From Candidatus Saccharimonadota bacterium (lineage in GTDB: Bacteria; Patescibacteriota; Saccharimonadia; Saccharimonadales; Saccharimonadaceae): 9,030 nucleotides of DNA. Positions 1-5,615 of the stretch are shown here, one piece after another. The position numbers were made by a program, and so were the translations under genes. How positions within the stretch are numbered: the first letter of the stretch is position 1; the number at the start of each line of letters is the position of its first letter. The notes beneath the pieces are model-generated. The model was not told where the DNA came from and did not search any database. It saw only the letters and a program-made list of their open reading frames with translations. The DNA lies in assembly GCA_030528815.1 (NCBI GenBank), contig JAUMYE010000040.1:1-9030 (forward strand), read 5' to 3'.

Positions 1-28
1 GTAGAAAGAGTGATAAATAGGGGAAATT

Positions 29-928
29 ATGGATTTTGAAAAAGCGACAATTCAGCAGGGGGAGATGTATCTTGGAAAGTTGATATTGGGAATCCTTCAG
101 CAATATGGCGGTAGGGCTGAGCGCTCCGAAATACGCGAGCGTTTGCTTGACGAAAACGAAGATGTGGCGCATTTTGCTCAGGTTATAAAAACCAGCAAAT
201 CTAGTGGTAAAGATTGGCATCCCTTTGACTATAGATTTAATTTTGCCATAAAGAACTTGATGATTGCTGAGTTTTTAGTATATTCCAGGAACAATCCGAT
301 AATTACTCTTACAGAAAAAGGGATGAGTGTTAATCTTGATATTTTTGATCCGAATGAGGAGATATGGCCAATTGCTAAGGAGTATTGGGATAATAAACAT
401 CAAGAATCGAAGCGGAGACGAGATGACGGTGAAGAAGATGAAAAATCCGATGTTGACGAAATGAGCGAATACGAGGAAGATTTTAAAACGAAGCTTCTTG
501 AAGCAATCTCTAAAATGTCTCCAAAGAAGTTCGAGCTATTCTCACGTGCATTACTAAATAAGATGGGTGTTGAGTTTACTCAGATTGGAACTCAAATCAG
601 TAATGATGGCGGCATAGATGGATATGGCTATAGTAGGACTGATGATGTTAGGACCTCGCGCGTTGTTATCCAATGTAAAAGATGGCAAGGGAACGTTGGC
701 TCGGTAGAGATTGACCAATTCTTGGGCGCCATGAATAAGCATCAGGCTGATTACGGTATCTTTATTACTAATTCGCGCTATACGCCATCTGCACGTGATG
801 CAGCTCGTGCTGGTACTCCTATTACTCTTATTGACGGCGATGAATTGGTGCGTTTAGTAAAGAAATATCAGTTATATATCATTCCAGTTACGACTTATAT
901 TCTCGATGATTTTTATGAGAACGAATAA
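29..928 (+). CDS. mrr: Mrr-like restriction endonuclease (type IV or orphan)
   Basis: This 299-residue protein has the Mrr layout. Residues ~10-105 look like the Mrr N-terminal winged-helix domain. Residues ~130-150 form a very acidic, charged linker. Residues ~152-285 form the Mrr_cat PD-(D/E)xK-like nuclease domain. Visible catalytic motifs are E169 in KKFE, D197 in GGIDG and Q215-C-K217 in VVIQCKRW, followed by the family-typical ITNSRYTPSARDAA (246-259) and LIDGDELVRLV (267-277). Mrr proteins cut DNA, often modified DNA, in the cytoplasm as defence. No methyltransferase or specificity subunit lies beside it, so it looks like a stand-alone enzyme, although the upstream side is cut by the window edge. 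The ATG is preceded by AGGGG (19-23), a usable Shine-Dalgarno. It uses AGA, AGG and ATA codons more freely than the downstream genes, which may mean it was acquired. Family assignment is firm; the modification specificity cannot be read. Confidence 0.9.
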   Translation: MDFEKATIQQGEMYLGKLILGILQQYGGRAERSEIRERLLDENEDVAHFAQVIKTSKSSGKDWHPFDYRFNFAIKNLMIAEFLVYSRNNPIITLTEKGMSVNLDIFDPNEEIWPIAKEYWDNKHQESKRRRDDGEEDEKSDVDEMSEYEEDFKTKLLEAISKMSPKKFELFSRALLNKMGVEFTQIGTQISNDGGIDGYGYSRTDDVRTSRVVIQCKRWQGNVGSVEIDQFLGAMNKHQADYGIFITNSRYTPSARDAARAGTPITLIDGDELVRLVKKYQLYIIPVTTYILDDFYENE

Positions 929-939
929 TTGGTAAAACT

Positions 940-960
940 CAGCCCCTCGGGGCTGTTTTT
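940..960 (+). terminator. Rho-independent terminator after the mrr-like gene
   Basis: CAGCCC (940-945) pairs with GGGCTG (950-955) around a CTCG tetraloop, followed directly by TTTTT (956-960). It starts 12 nt after the mrr-like stop codon and separates that gene from the DHH gene, which has its own promoter. Confidence 0.92.
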
Positions 961-989
961 CGTTGCTCAAGATAACTCTATTCTCAATC

Positions 990-998
990 TGATATAAT
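990..998 (+). promoter_or_regulatory. Extended -10 promoter of the DHH gene
   Basis: TGA-TATAAT at 990-998 is a perfect -10 hexamer with an upstream TG. Exactly 6 nt (ATACCC) separate it from the ATG at 1005, so transcription would start at or within a base or two of the start codon. No Shine-Dalgarno is present. No good -35 hexamer is visible at 16-18 nt spacing. The start codon choice is supported by this geometry, which recurs at two other genes in the window. Confidence 0.7.
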
Positions 999-1004
999 AT
1001 ACCC

Positions 1005-1979
1005 ATGTACGACAAATTCAGCGAATTCATCAAAGACAAGCAGCATATCTGTATTATTCAGGCCGAGAATCCTGACGGTGATTCGCTGGGTTCTGCTCTT
1101 GCGCTCGAGGATGCCCTCGTTGGCAAGGAAACCTCCCTTTATTGCCCTGTCGAAATTCCGAAATATATGCGCTATTTCGAGGGTTGGAGCCGCGTAGATA
1201 TCGAGTTCGCTTGGAAGGCTGACGCTTTCATTATTGTCGATACCGCCGCAAATATCCTTCTCTCCAAACTCCTTGACGATCCTGCTATTAAAAACTGCCT
1301 ATATAACACCCCAGTCTTCGTTATCGACCATCACGAAACTGAGCCAGATCTCGAATTCCCATACGAATCCATCATTGAGCCAATGTCTAGCTGCTGTGGT
1401 CTTATCTATAAAATCCTCAAGGATCAAAACATTACCATCTCTAAGCAATGTGCCGAAGACCTTCTTTATGGTATTCAATCCGACACTCTTGGCCTAACTA
1501 CCGCCTCTACGACCGCCGAAGATTTCCGTACTGCTGCCGCTCTTCTAGATTGTGGCCTTGAAATTGCAGACATGGAAGAACGCCGTCGCGAGCTTTCAAA
1601 GAAATCTCCACGCATCCTAGATTACAAAGCAGACCTTATTAAACGTGTAGAATATCACCTTGATGGTCGCCTTGCTACTGTTCTAATCCCATTCGAAGAC
1701 ATCCAGGAATTCTCCGACGAATACAATCCAAACGTCCTCATTCTTGAAGAGCTTCGCATGGTTCAAGGCGTAGAAGTTGCAATCTCTATCAAAACCTATC
1801 CTGACGGCAAGCTAACGGGCAAAATCCGCTCCACGAAGCCAGTTGCTGATCAAATCGCTGGATACTTTGGTGGTGGCGGTCATCCTTACGCCGCAGGCTT
1901 CCGTATTTACGAAAACTACGAAGAAACCCTCAAAGAAATTATCGGTGCCACAATCAAAGCGCTCGAAATTACAGACTAA
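1005..1979 (+). CDS. DHH/DHHA1 family phosphoesterase (NrnA-like)
   Basis: This 324-residue protein fits the NrnA-like DHH phosphoesterases. These are Mn-dependent cytoplasmic enzymes that degrade short oligoribonucleotides (nanoRNA), pAp or linear/cyclic dinucleotides. Motif I is NPDGDSLGS (22-30), motif II carries D79 (FIIVDTA), motif III is D108-H109-H110 (VIDHHE), and motif IV is GIQSDT (156-161, D160). The DHHA1 domain at the C-terminus has GGGGHPYAAG (289-298), which binds substrate. One oddity is that the metal-binding His usually found three residues before the Pro-Asp of motif I appears to be Ala20 (QAENPDGD). This may define a subfamily rather than a dead enzyme, since all other motifs are intact. 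The gene is monocistronic, with its own promoter and terminator. Whether it prefers nanoRNA or c-di-AMP/pApA products cannot be told from sequence. Confidence 0.88.
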   Translation: MYDKFSEFIKDKQHICIIQAENPDGDSLGSALALEDALVGKETSLYCPVEIPKYMRYFEGWSRVDIEFAWKADAFIIVDTAANILLSKLLDDPAIKNCLYNTPVFVIDHHETEPDLEFPYESIIEPMSSCCGLIYKILKDQNITISKQCAEDLLYGIQSDTLGLTTASTTAEDFRTAAALLDCGLEIADMEERRRELSKKSPRILDYKADLIKRVEYHLDGRLATVLIPFEDIQEFSDEYNPNVLILEELRMVQGVEVAISIKTYPDGKLTGKIRSTKPVADQIAGYFGGGGHPYAAGFRIYENYEETLKEIIGATIKALEITD

Positions 1980-2011
1980 AAAAGACGCCCTTGAAAACGG
2001 GGCGTCTTTTT
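1978..2011 (+). terminator. Rho-independent terminator after the DHH gene
   Basis: GACGCCC (1984-1990) pairs with GGGCGTC (2000-2006), followed by TTTTT (2007-2011). The A-run before the stem (1978-1983) extends pairing with the T-tract and could allow termination from the other strand too. It overlaps the last bases of the stop codon, and the phosphoketolase promoter begins 19 nt further on. Confidence 0.93.
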
Positions 2012-2029
2012 GTGTTGAACTTCAAAGTT

Positions 2030-2038
2030 TGCTAAAAT
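2030..2038 (+). promoter_or_regulatory. Extended -10 promoter of the split phosphoketolase operon
   Basis: TGC-TAAAAT at 2030-2038 is followed by 6 nt (ATAAGC) and the ATG at 2045. TTGTGT at 2010-2015, with a 17-nt spacer, could serve as a weak -35, although it overlaps the tail of the preceding terminator. No Shine-Dalgarno precedes the ATG, so a leaderless or near-leaderless mRNA is expected. Confidence 0.62.
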
Positions 2039-2044
2039 ATAAGC

Positions 2045-2992
2045 ATGAACGGGTTGGGCTATCTCGATATTAATCTTCAGAAAATTAAGAGTCGTATAGA
2101 TTTTTGTAACTATCTTTCGGTTGCACAGATATTTTTGCAAGACAATTTTCTTTTAAATAGGCCACTAAGCGAAGCAGATATTAAGCCTCGCCTCCTTGGC
2201 CACTGGGGCACTTGTCCAGGCATTAATATTGCCTACGCAAACCTCAAGGCCCGCTTCCCAAAGATGCAATTTATTCTTGGTCCTGGCCATGGTTTTTCTG
2301 CTTTGCAAGCCAACCTCTACTACGATGGCGACCTAGAAGAATACTATCCAGAAGCCACTAAAAACCTTCGCGGCATCGAATATGTCTGCAAGAATTTCTC
2401 TTGGCCTTATGGCTTCCCATCTCATGCTAGCCCAATCACTCCAGGTGTAATCGCCGAAGGTGGTGAGCTTGGCTATTCTTTGGCTACCGCCTATGGTGCT
2501 GCTCTTGGTAAACCAGATAAGTTCATCGCGGTACTTATTGGTGATGGCGAACTCGAAACCGCTACAGCTCTCGCGAGCCTAAACCTAAACAAGCTGCTCA
2601 ACTCTGATGCCAATGGCCGCGTCCTTCCGATTCTTCATCTAAACGGCTACAAGATTTCTGCGCCAACTATCTATGGTCGCAGTAGTGAGCGCGAACTTTT
2701 GCAACTCTTCCGCGGCTTTGGTTTTGATCCAATTATTGTAGATGGCACAAATAATGACGAATTCCAGCAGGCCTTGAATAAACTAAACCGCAACAGCTTT
2801 ATTATTATGCGTACGCCAAAGGGTTATTCTGGCCCAATGCAGCTCGACGGCTTAAAGCTAGAAGGAAACTGTGCTTCGCATCAAGTTCCGCTTCCGCAGG
2901 CAAAGACCGACCGCAAGCAGCTACAAATGCTCGAAGATTGGCTAAAATCTTACAACTTTAAGGAGCTCTACGATGAATTCATCTCAAAATAA
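2045..2992 (+). CDS. xfp: Phosphoketolase, N-terminal TPP (PP) module, separate subunit
   Basis: This 315-residue protein matches only the N-terminal domain of D-xylulose-5-P/D-fructose-6-P phosphoketolase. Landmarks in order are YLSVAQIFLQDN (23-34), LLGHWGTCPG (50-59), GPGHG (79-83), PSHASP (125-130), EGGELGYSL (138-146), the TPP-binding GDGE (167-170), LPILHLNGYK (194-203), RTPKG (256-260) and SHQVPL (278-283). The catalytic histidines of HWG, GPGHG, PSH and LHLNG are kept. Some usually invariant positions differ: PG-x-IAEGG where IHEGG is typical, and LNLNK where a Trp-His pair is typical after the GDGE block. The protein stops where the linker to the second module would begin, and its last 20 nt overlap the gene for that module. 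It should work only in complex with the downstream product, giving acetyl-P plus G3P or E4P. Family is certain; substrate preference is open. Confidence 0.93.
   Translation: MNGLGYLDINLQKIKSRIDFCNYLSVAQIFLQDNFLLNRPLSEADIKPRLLGHWGTCPGINIAYANLKARFPKMQFILGPGHGFSALQANLYYDGDLEEYYPEATKNLRGIEYVCKNFSWPYGFPSHASPITPGVIAEGGELGYSLATAYGAALGKPDKFIAVLIGDGELETATALASLNLNKLLNSDANGRVLPILHLNGYKISAPTIYGRSSERELLQLFRGFGFDPIIVDGTNNDEFQQALNKLNRNSFIIMRTPKGYSGPMQLDGLKLEGNCASHQVPLPQAKTDRKQLQMLEDWLKSYNFKELYDEFISK
2960..2965 (+). promoter_or_regulatory. Shine-Dalgarno for the second phosphoketolase gene
   Basis: AAGGAG lies inside the 3' end of the first phosphoketolase gene, 7 nt before the ATG at 2973. It is a strong, well-spaced Shine-Dalgarno, and it fixes the start of the second gene. 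Its presence indicates that the second half is a genuine, separately initiated cistron rather than the product of a sequencing frameshift. Confidence 0.85.
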
Positions 2993-4139
2993 TCTTGTGC
3001 CTGGCGAAGAAAAATGCCACATTGCTGGAACTTTCGGAACCTTCCTTAATGAAGCTCTAGATAGAGACCAAGATTTTTATTTCTTTTCTCCTGACGAGAC
3101 AACCTCGAACCGCATGCAACAGGTCTATGATGTAACTGATAGGGCTTGGACGCGCGAGGTTAAGGCTTGGGATAAGAATCTTGCTCCTGACGGCAAGGTT
3201 ATTGAAATGCTCTCCGAGAATACTCTCTTTGCTGTCTTGGCTGGCCATATTTTGAGCGGCGGTAAGGGCGCAATGACGAGTTATGAGGCCTTCCTCCCGA
3301 TTATTTCTTCTCAGCTAGATCAACACTTGAAGTTTTTGAAGCAGAGCAAAGAGGTTTCTTGGCGCCCGTATTATAATGCGCTAAATATTCTTTCGACCTC
3401 TTGCTGGCAGAGGCAGGACCATAATGGTTATACACATCAGAATCCAGCTCTTATTACGAGCCTATTGTCTAAGCCTTCTAATCTTGCAAACTGTTTCTTT
3501 CCGGTAGACGATAATGCTGCCGAGGCGGCTTGGAAATATATGTATAATTCCAAGAATGTTGTAAATCTTGCAACATTTAACAAGAATCCTCAACCGCGCT
3601 GGATAGATAGCAATCATGCGAACTTCCAGATAGAAAACGGTGGCGCTTCAGTCTTCCAATTTGCTTCCGATGATGCTCCATGGGTAATTGTTGCTGGCAT
3701 TGGCGACTTGCCAACACAGGAAGCTCTCGAAGGCATCAAGCTCGCAAAAGAGAAATATCCAGAGTTAAAGATTAGATTTGTGAATATCGCAGCTTTGAGT
3801 TACGGTGCTATCGGCACTACGGATAACAAGCTAAGTCAAGAGAAGTTCTACGAACTCTTTGGCGACTGGCCAGTTGTTGTAAACTTCCATGGCTACGCAG
3901 ATAGTCTTCGCGCGATCATTTCTAACTATACTGATCCTCGCCGCTTCCATATTCATGGTTACGAGGACGAAGGCTCGACTACTTCGCCGCTAGACGAATT
4001 GTCTCGCAACCGCTGCTCGCGTTGGGATATTGCGGCAGATATTCTTGAGATTGTCGAGAAGCAGGACTTATCTTCCGAGATGATCGACAAGAAAGTCAAG
4101 AATGCCGAATACGCCAAGATGTATGGTGTAGACGAATAG
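2973..4139 (+). CDS. xfp: Phosphoketolase, Pyr and C-terminal modules, separate subunit
   Basis: This 388-residue protein covers the middle (Pyr) and C-terminal domains of phosphoketolase. Landmarks are SPDETTSNR (39-47), MLSEN (79-83) with the expected TPP-activating Glu82, SYEAF (103-107), RQDHNGYTHQ (147-156), NPQPRW (205-210), FHGY (305-308) and GYEDEGSTTSPLD (329-341). The Glu belongs at the cofactor aminopyrimidine, so the active site must be shared with the upstream TPP module. About 30 residues precede SPDET, so most of the long linker of fused enzymes is absent. The two products total 703 residues against roughly 780-830 for typical fused enzymes. Substitutions from the usual pattern include MLSEN for MLSEH and loss of the conserved residues after HGY. 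The gene overlaps the first by 20 nt in a different frame, with its own Shine-Dalgarno, so near-equal production is likely. An alpha2beta2 complex is inferred from split transketolases. Confidence 0.92.
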   Translation: MNSSQNNLVPGEEKCHIAGTFGTFLNEALDRDQDFYFFSPDETTSNRMQQVYDVTDRAWTREVKAWDKNLAPDGKVIEMLSENTLFAVLAGHILSGGKGAMTSYEAFLPIISSQLDQHLKFLKQSKEVSWRPYYNALNILSTSCWQRQDHNGYTHQNPALITSLLSKPSNLANCFFPVDDNAAEAAWKYMYNSKNVVNLATFNKNPQPRWIDSNHANFQIENGGASVFQFASDDAPWVIVAGIGDLPTQEALEGIKLAKEKYPELKIRFVNIAALSYGAIGTTDNKLSQEKFYELFGDWPVVVNFHGYADSLRAIISNYTDPRRFHIHGYEDEGSTTSPLDELSRNRCSRWDIAADILEIVEKQDLSSEMIDKKVKNAEYAKMYGVDE

Positions 4140-4167
4140 TTACTTGTCCAACCTGTCAAAAAACGTA

Positions 4168-4200
4168 TGTAATTACTTGCGATTTTCGCAAGTAATTACA
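4168..4200 (+). repeat. 33-nt palindrome, copy 1 (perfect 15-bp arms)
   Basis: Arms 4168-4182 and 4186-4200 are perfectly complementary around a TTT centre. It lies 28 nt after the second phosphoketolase gene. No T-tract follows, so it is not a standard intrinsic terminator, though it could protect the 3' end of the mRNA. As DNA it could be an operator for a dimeric regulator. A degenerate copy follows 54 nt downstream. Confidence 0.85.
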
Positions 4201-4221
4201 CCTTAGCGAAAATGGCCTATC

Positions 4222-4254
4222 TGACATTGCTTGCGGATTTTGCAAGTAATCACA
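4222..4254 (+). repeat. 33-nt palindrome, copy 2 (imperfect)
   Basis: This second copy of the preceding unit has the same length and matches about 27 of 33 positions, with one single-base gap in each copy near the centre. Its core arms ATTGCTTGC (4226-4234) and GCAAGTAAT (4242-4250) pair with one G-T wobble around a 7-nt loop. It ends 63 nt before the ackA -10 hexamer. The starts of the two copies are 54 bp apart, close to five helical turns. Confidence 0.75.
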
Positions 4255-4314
4255 TATATCACAAATAGGGTATCCGTATAAATTATTGAAAAATATAAGA
4301 TATATGCCCCTATA

Positions 4315-4323
4315 TGCTAAAAT
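4315..4323 (+). promoter_or_regulatory. Extended -10 promoter of ackA
   Basis: TGC-TAAAAT at 4315-4323 is followed by 6 nt (ACAGAT) and the ATG at 4330. This is the same element and spacing as at the phosphoketolase operon, suggesting a leaderless ackA mRNA. No Shine-Dalgarno is visible, and no -35 sits at normal spacing; TTGAAA at 4286-4291 is too far away. The palindromes lie upstream, in a position where an activator or repressor could bind. Confidence 0.63.
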
Positions 4324-4329
4324 ACAGAT

Positions 4330-5526
4330 ATGAGCAAGTTAATCCTTATTACTAACCCGGGTAGCGCCTCCCGCAAATATGCGCTTTATGATGGTGAAGA
4401 ACTTCTCGCCAATTTCCATTTTGAATACGAGGGTAAAAAAGTCGTCTGCACGATGAAAGACCCAGAGGGCAAGAAGACTAAGATCGAAGTAAAATGCAAA
4501 GATCTTAACGAGGCTATTTCTGCTGTTCCTCAGATTCTTGCTGATCAGCAGTTTACGAACGACAAGAACAAGCTTCAGGCTGTCGTAGTTCGTATTGTCG
4601 CCCCTGGTGATTACTTCACAGAAGACCACGTTGTCGACGCAGAATACATGAAGAAGCTCGCTGAGGCAGAGAAGCGTAACCCAGTTCACGTTCCAACTAC
4701 CGCGAACGAAATCAAGGGTGTCCGCGAAAACTTCCCAGGCGTCAAGATCATTTCCGTTTCCGACTCCGCTTTCCACTGGGCAAAGCCAGATACTGCAAAG
4801 TATTATTCCTTCGACCTAGATATCGCTAACGAACACGAAATCAAGCGCTATGGCTACCATGGTCTAAGCTATGCCTTCATCTCTCGCTACATGAAAGAAC
4901 GGGGCATCCTTCCAGAAAAGCTCATTGCTGCTCACCTTGGTTCTGGTAGCTCCGTCTCTGCAATTCTTAACGGCCTAGCAATGGATAACTCTATGGGTTA
5001 CACCCCAGCCGAAGGTCTTGCAATGTCTACCCGTATCGGTACCATCGACGCTGCTGGCGCTCTAGCTCTAAAGAAGGCTCTAAAGATTACTTCCGACGAA
5101 GAATTCTTGCTATACATCAACAAGAAGTGTGGTCTCCTTGGTATCTCTGGCAAATCTGACGATATGCGCGATATTATCCAGGGTCGTGACGAAGGCGACG
5201 CAAAGATGACGCTTGCACACTCTATCTTTGTTTACCGCGTTCAGGCTTACATTGGTCAGATGGCTGCTATGCTTGATGGCGCAGACGCTCTTGTCTTTGC
5301 TGGTACTATCGGTGAACGTTCTGTCGAGATTCGCCACTTCATCGCAAACAAGCTCGGCTACCTTGGCTTCAAGCTTGACGACGAGAAGAACGAAAATCCA
5401 GAATTCACTGGTCATCACGCTTTGATCTCTGCTGCAGATAGCAAGCCTATCTACATCGTCGAAACTGACGAAACCGCACAGATGATCTATCGTGCACAGG
5501 AACTTCTCAAAGAAGACGAAGAATAA
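4330..5526 (+). CDS. ackA: Acetate kinase
   Basis: This 398-residue protein has the usual length for acetate kinase, a cytoplasmic ASKHA-fold enzyme converting acetyl-P and ADP to acetate and ATP. Visible motifs: phosphate-1 N9 in ITNPGSASRKY; R88 in VVVRIVAPG; catalytic D145 in VSDSAFH; H177 in YGYHGLS (174-180); phosphate-2 HLGSGSS (202-208); SMGYTPAEGLAMSTRIG (221-237) with R235; SGKSDDMRD (273-281); the adenosine-site FAGTIGE (323-329); and ETDE (378-381) near the metal site. R88, D145 and R235 are the expected key residues. The segment after R88 reads IVAPGDYF where most family members have VVHGG, so the acetate-pocket edge is divergent. It follows the phosphoketolase genes by 190 nt with its own promoter. 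Together they form an ATP-yielding acetate branch that needs no phosphotransacetylase. Confidence 0.95.
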   Translation: MSKLILITNPGSASRKYALYDGEELLANFHFEYEGKKVVCTMKDPEGKKTKIEVKCKDLNEAISAVPQILADQQFTNDKNKLQAVVVRIVAPGDYFTEDHVVDAEYMKKLAEAEKRNPVHVPTTANEIKGVRENFPGVKIISVSDSAFHWAKPDTAKYYSFDLDIANEHEIKRYGYHGLSYAFISRYMKERGILPEKLIAAHLGSGSSVSAILNGLAMDNSMGYTPAEGLAMSTRIGTIDAAGALALKKALKITSDEEFLLYINKKCGLLGISGKSDDMRDIIQGRDEGDAKMTLAHSIFVYRVQAYIGQMAAMLDGADALVFAGTIGERSVEIRHFIANKLGYLGFKLDDEKNENPEFTGHHALISAADSKPIYIVETDETAQMIYRAQELLKEDEE

Positions 5527-5537
5527 TCATTCCAAAT

Positions 5538-5569
5538 AAAAATGCGGGTTCCCAAAGCTCGCATTTTTT
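5538..5569 (+). terminator. Rho-independent terminator after ackA
   Basis: TGCGGG (5543-5548) pairs with CTCGCA (5558-5563), with one G-T pair, and is followed by TTTTTT (5564-5569). The A-run before the stem extends the helix. It lies 11 nt after the ackA stop. Confidence 0.88.
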
Positions 5570-5598
5570 GTGTTTGCTAAAAATAAGGTGTTTTACCG

Positions 5599-5607
5599 TG
5601 CTAAACT
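5599..5607 (+). promoter_or_regulatory. Extended -10 promoter of the aminopeptidase gene
   Basis: TGC-TAAACT at 5599-5607 is followed by 8 nt and the ATG at 5616. The element resembles the TGC-TAAAAT boxes of the phosphoketolase and ackA genes, with one base changed and two extra bases before the ATG. TTGCTA at 5574-5579 is too far upstream (22 nt) to be a normal -35. There is no Shine-Dalgarno, so a very short 5' UTR is expected. Confidence 0.5.
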
Positions 5608-5615
5608 AGATATAT

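Noticed and set aside
2950..3000. The phosphoketolase split as a sequencing frameshift
   Set aside because: A strong Shine-Dalgarno at ideal spacing precedes the second ATG, the 20-nt overlap is a normal operon arrangement, and the inter-module linker is largely missing, which a single indel would not cause.
4168..4254. CRISPR array or attachment site
   Set aside because: There are only two units, both palindromic and with differing sequence, and no cas or integrase gene is nearby.
4339..4776. 145-codon minus-strand frame within ackA
   Set aside because: It lies wholly opposite a fully motif-supported acetate kinase and is explained by that gene's codon bias.
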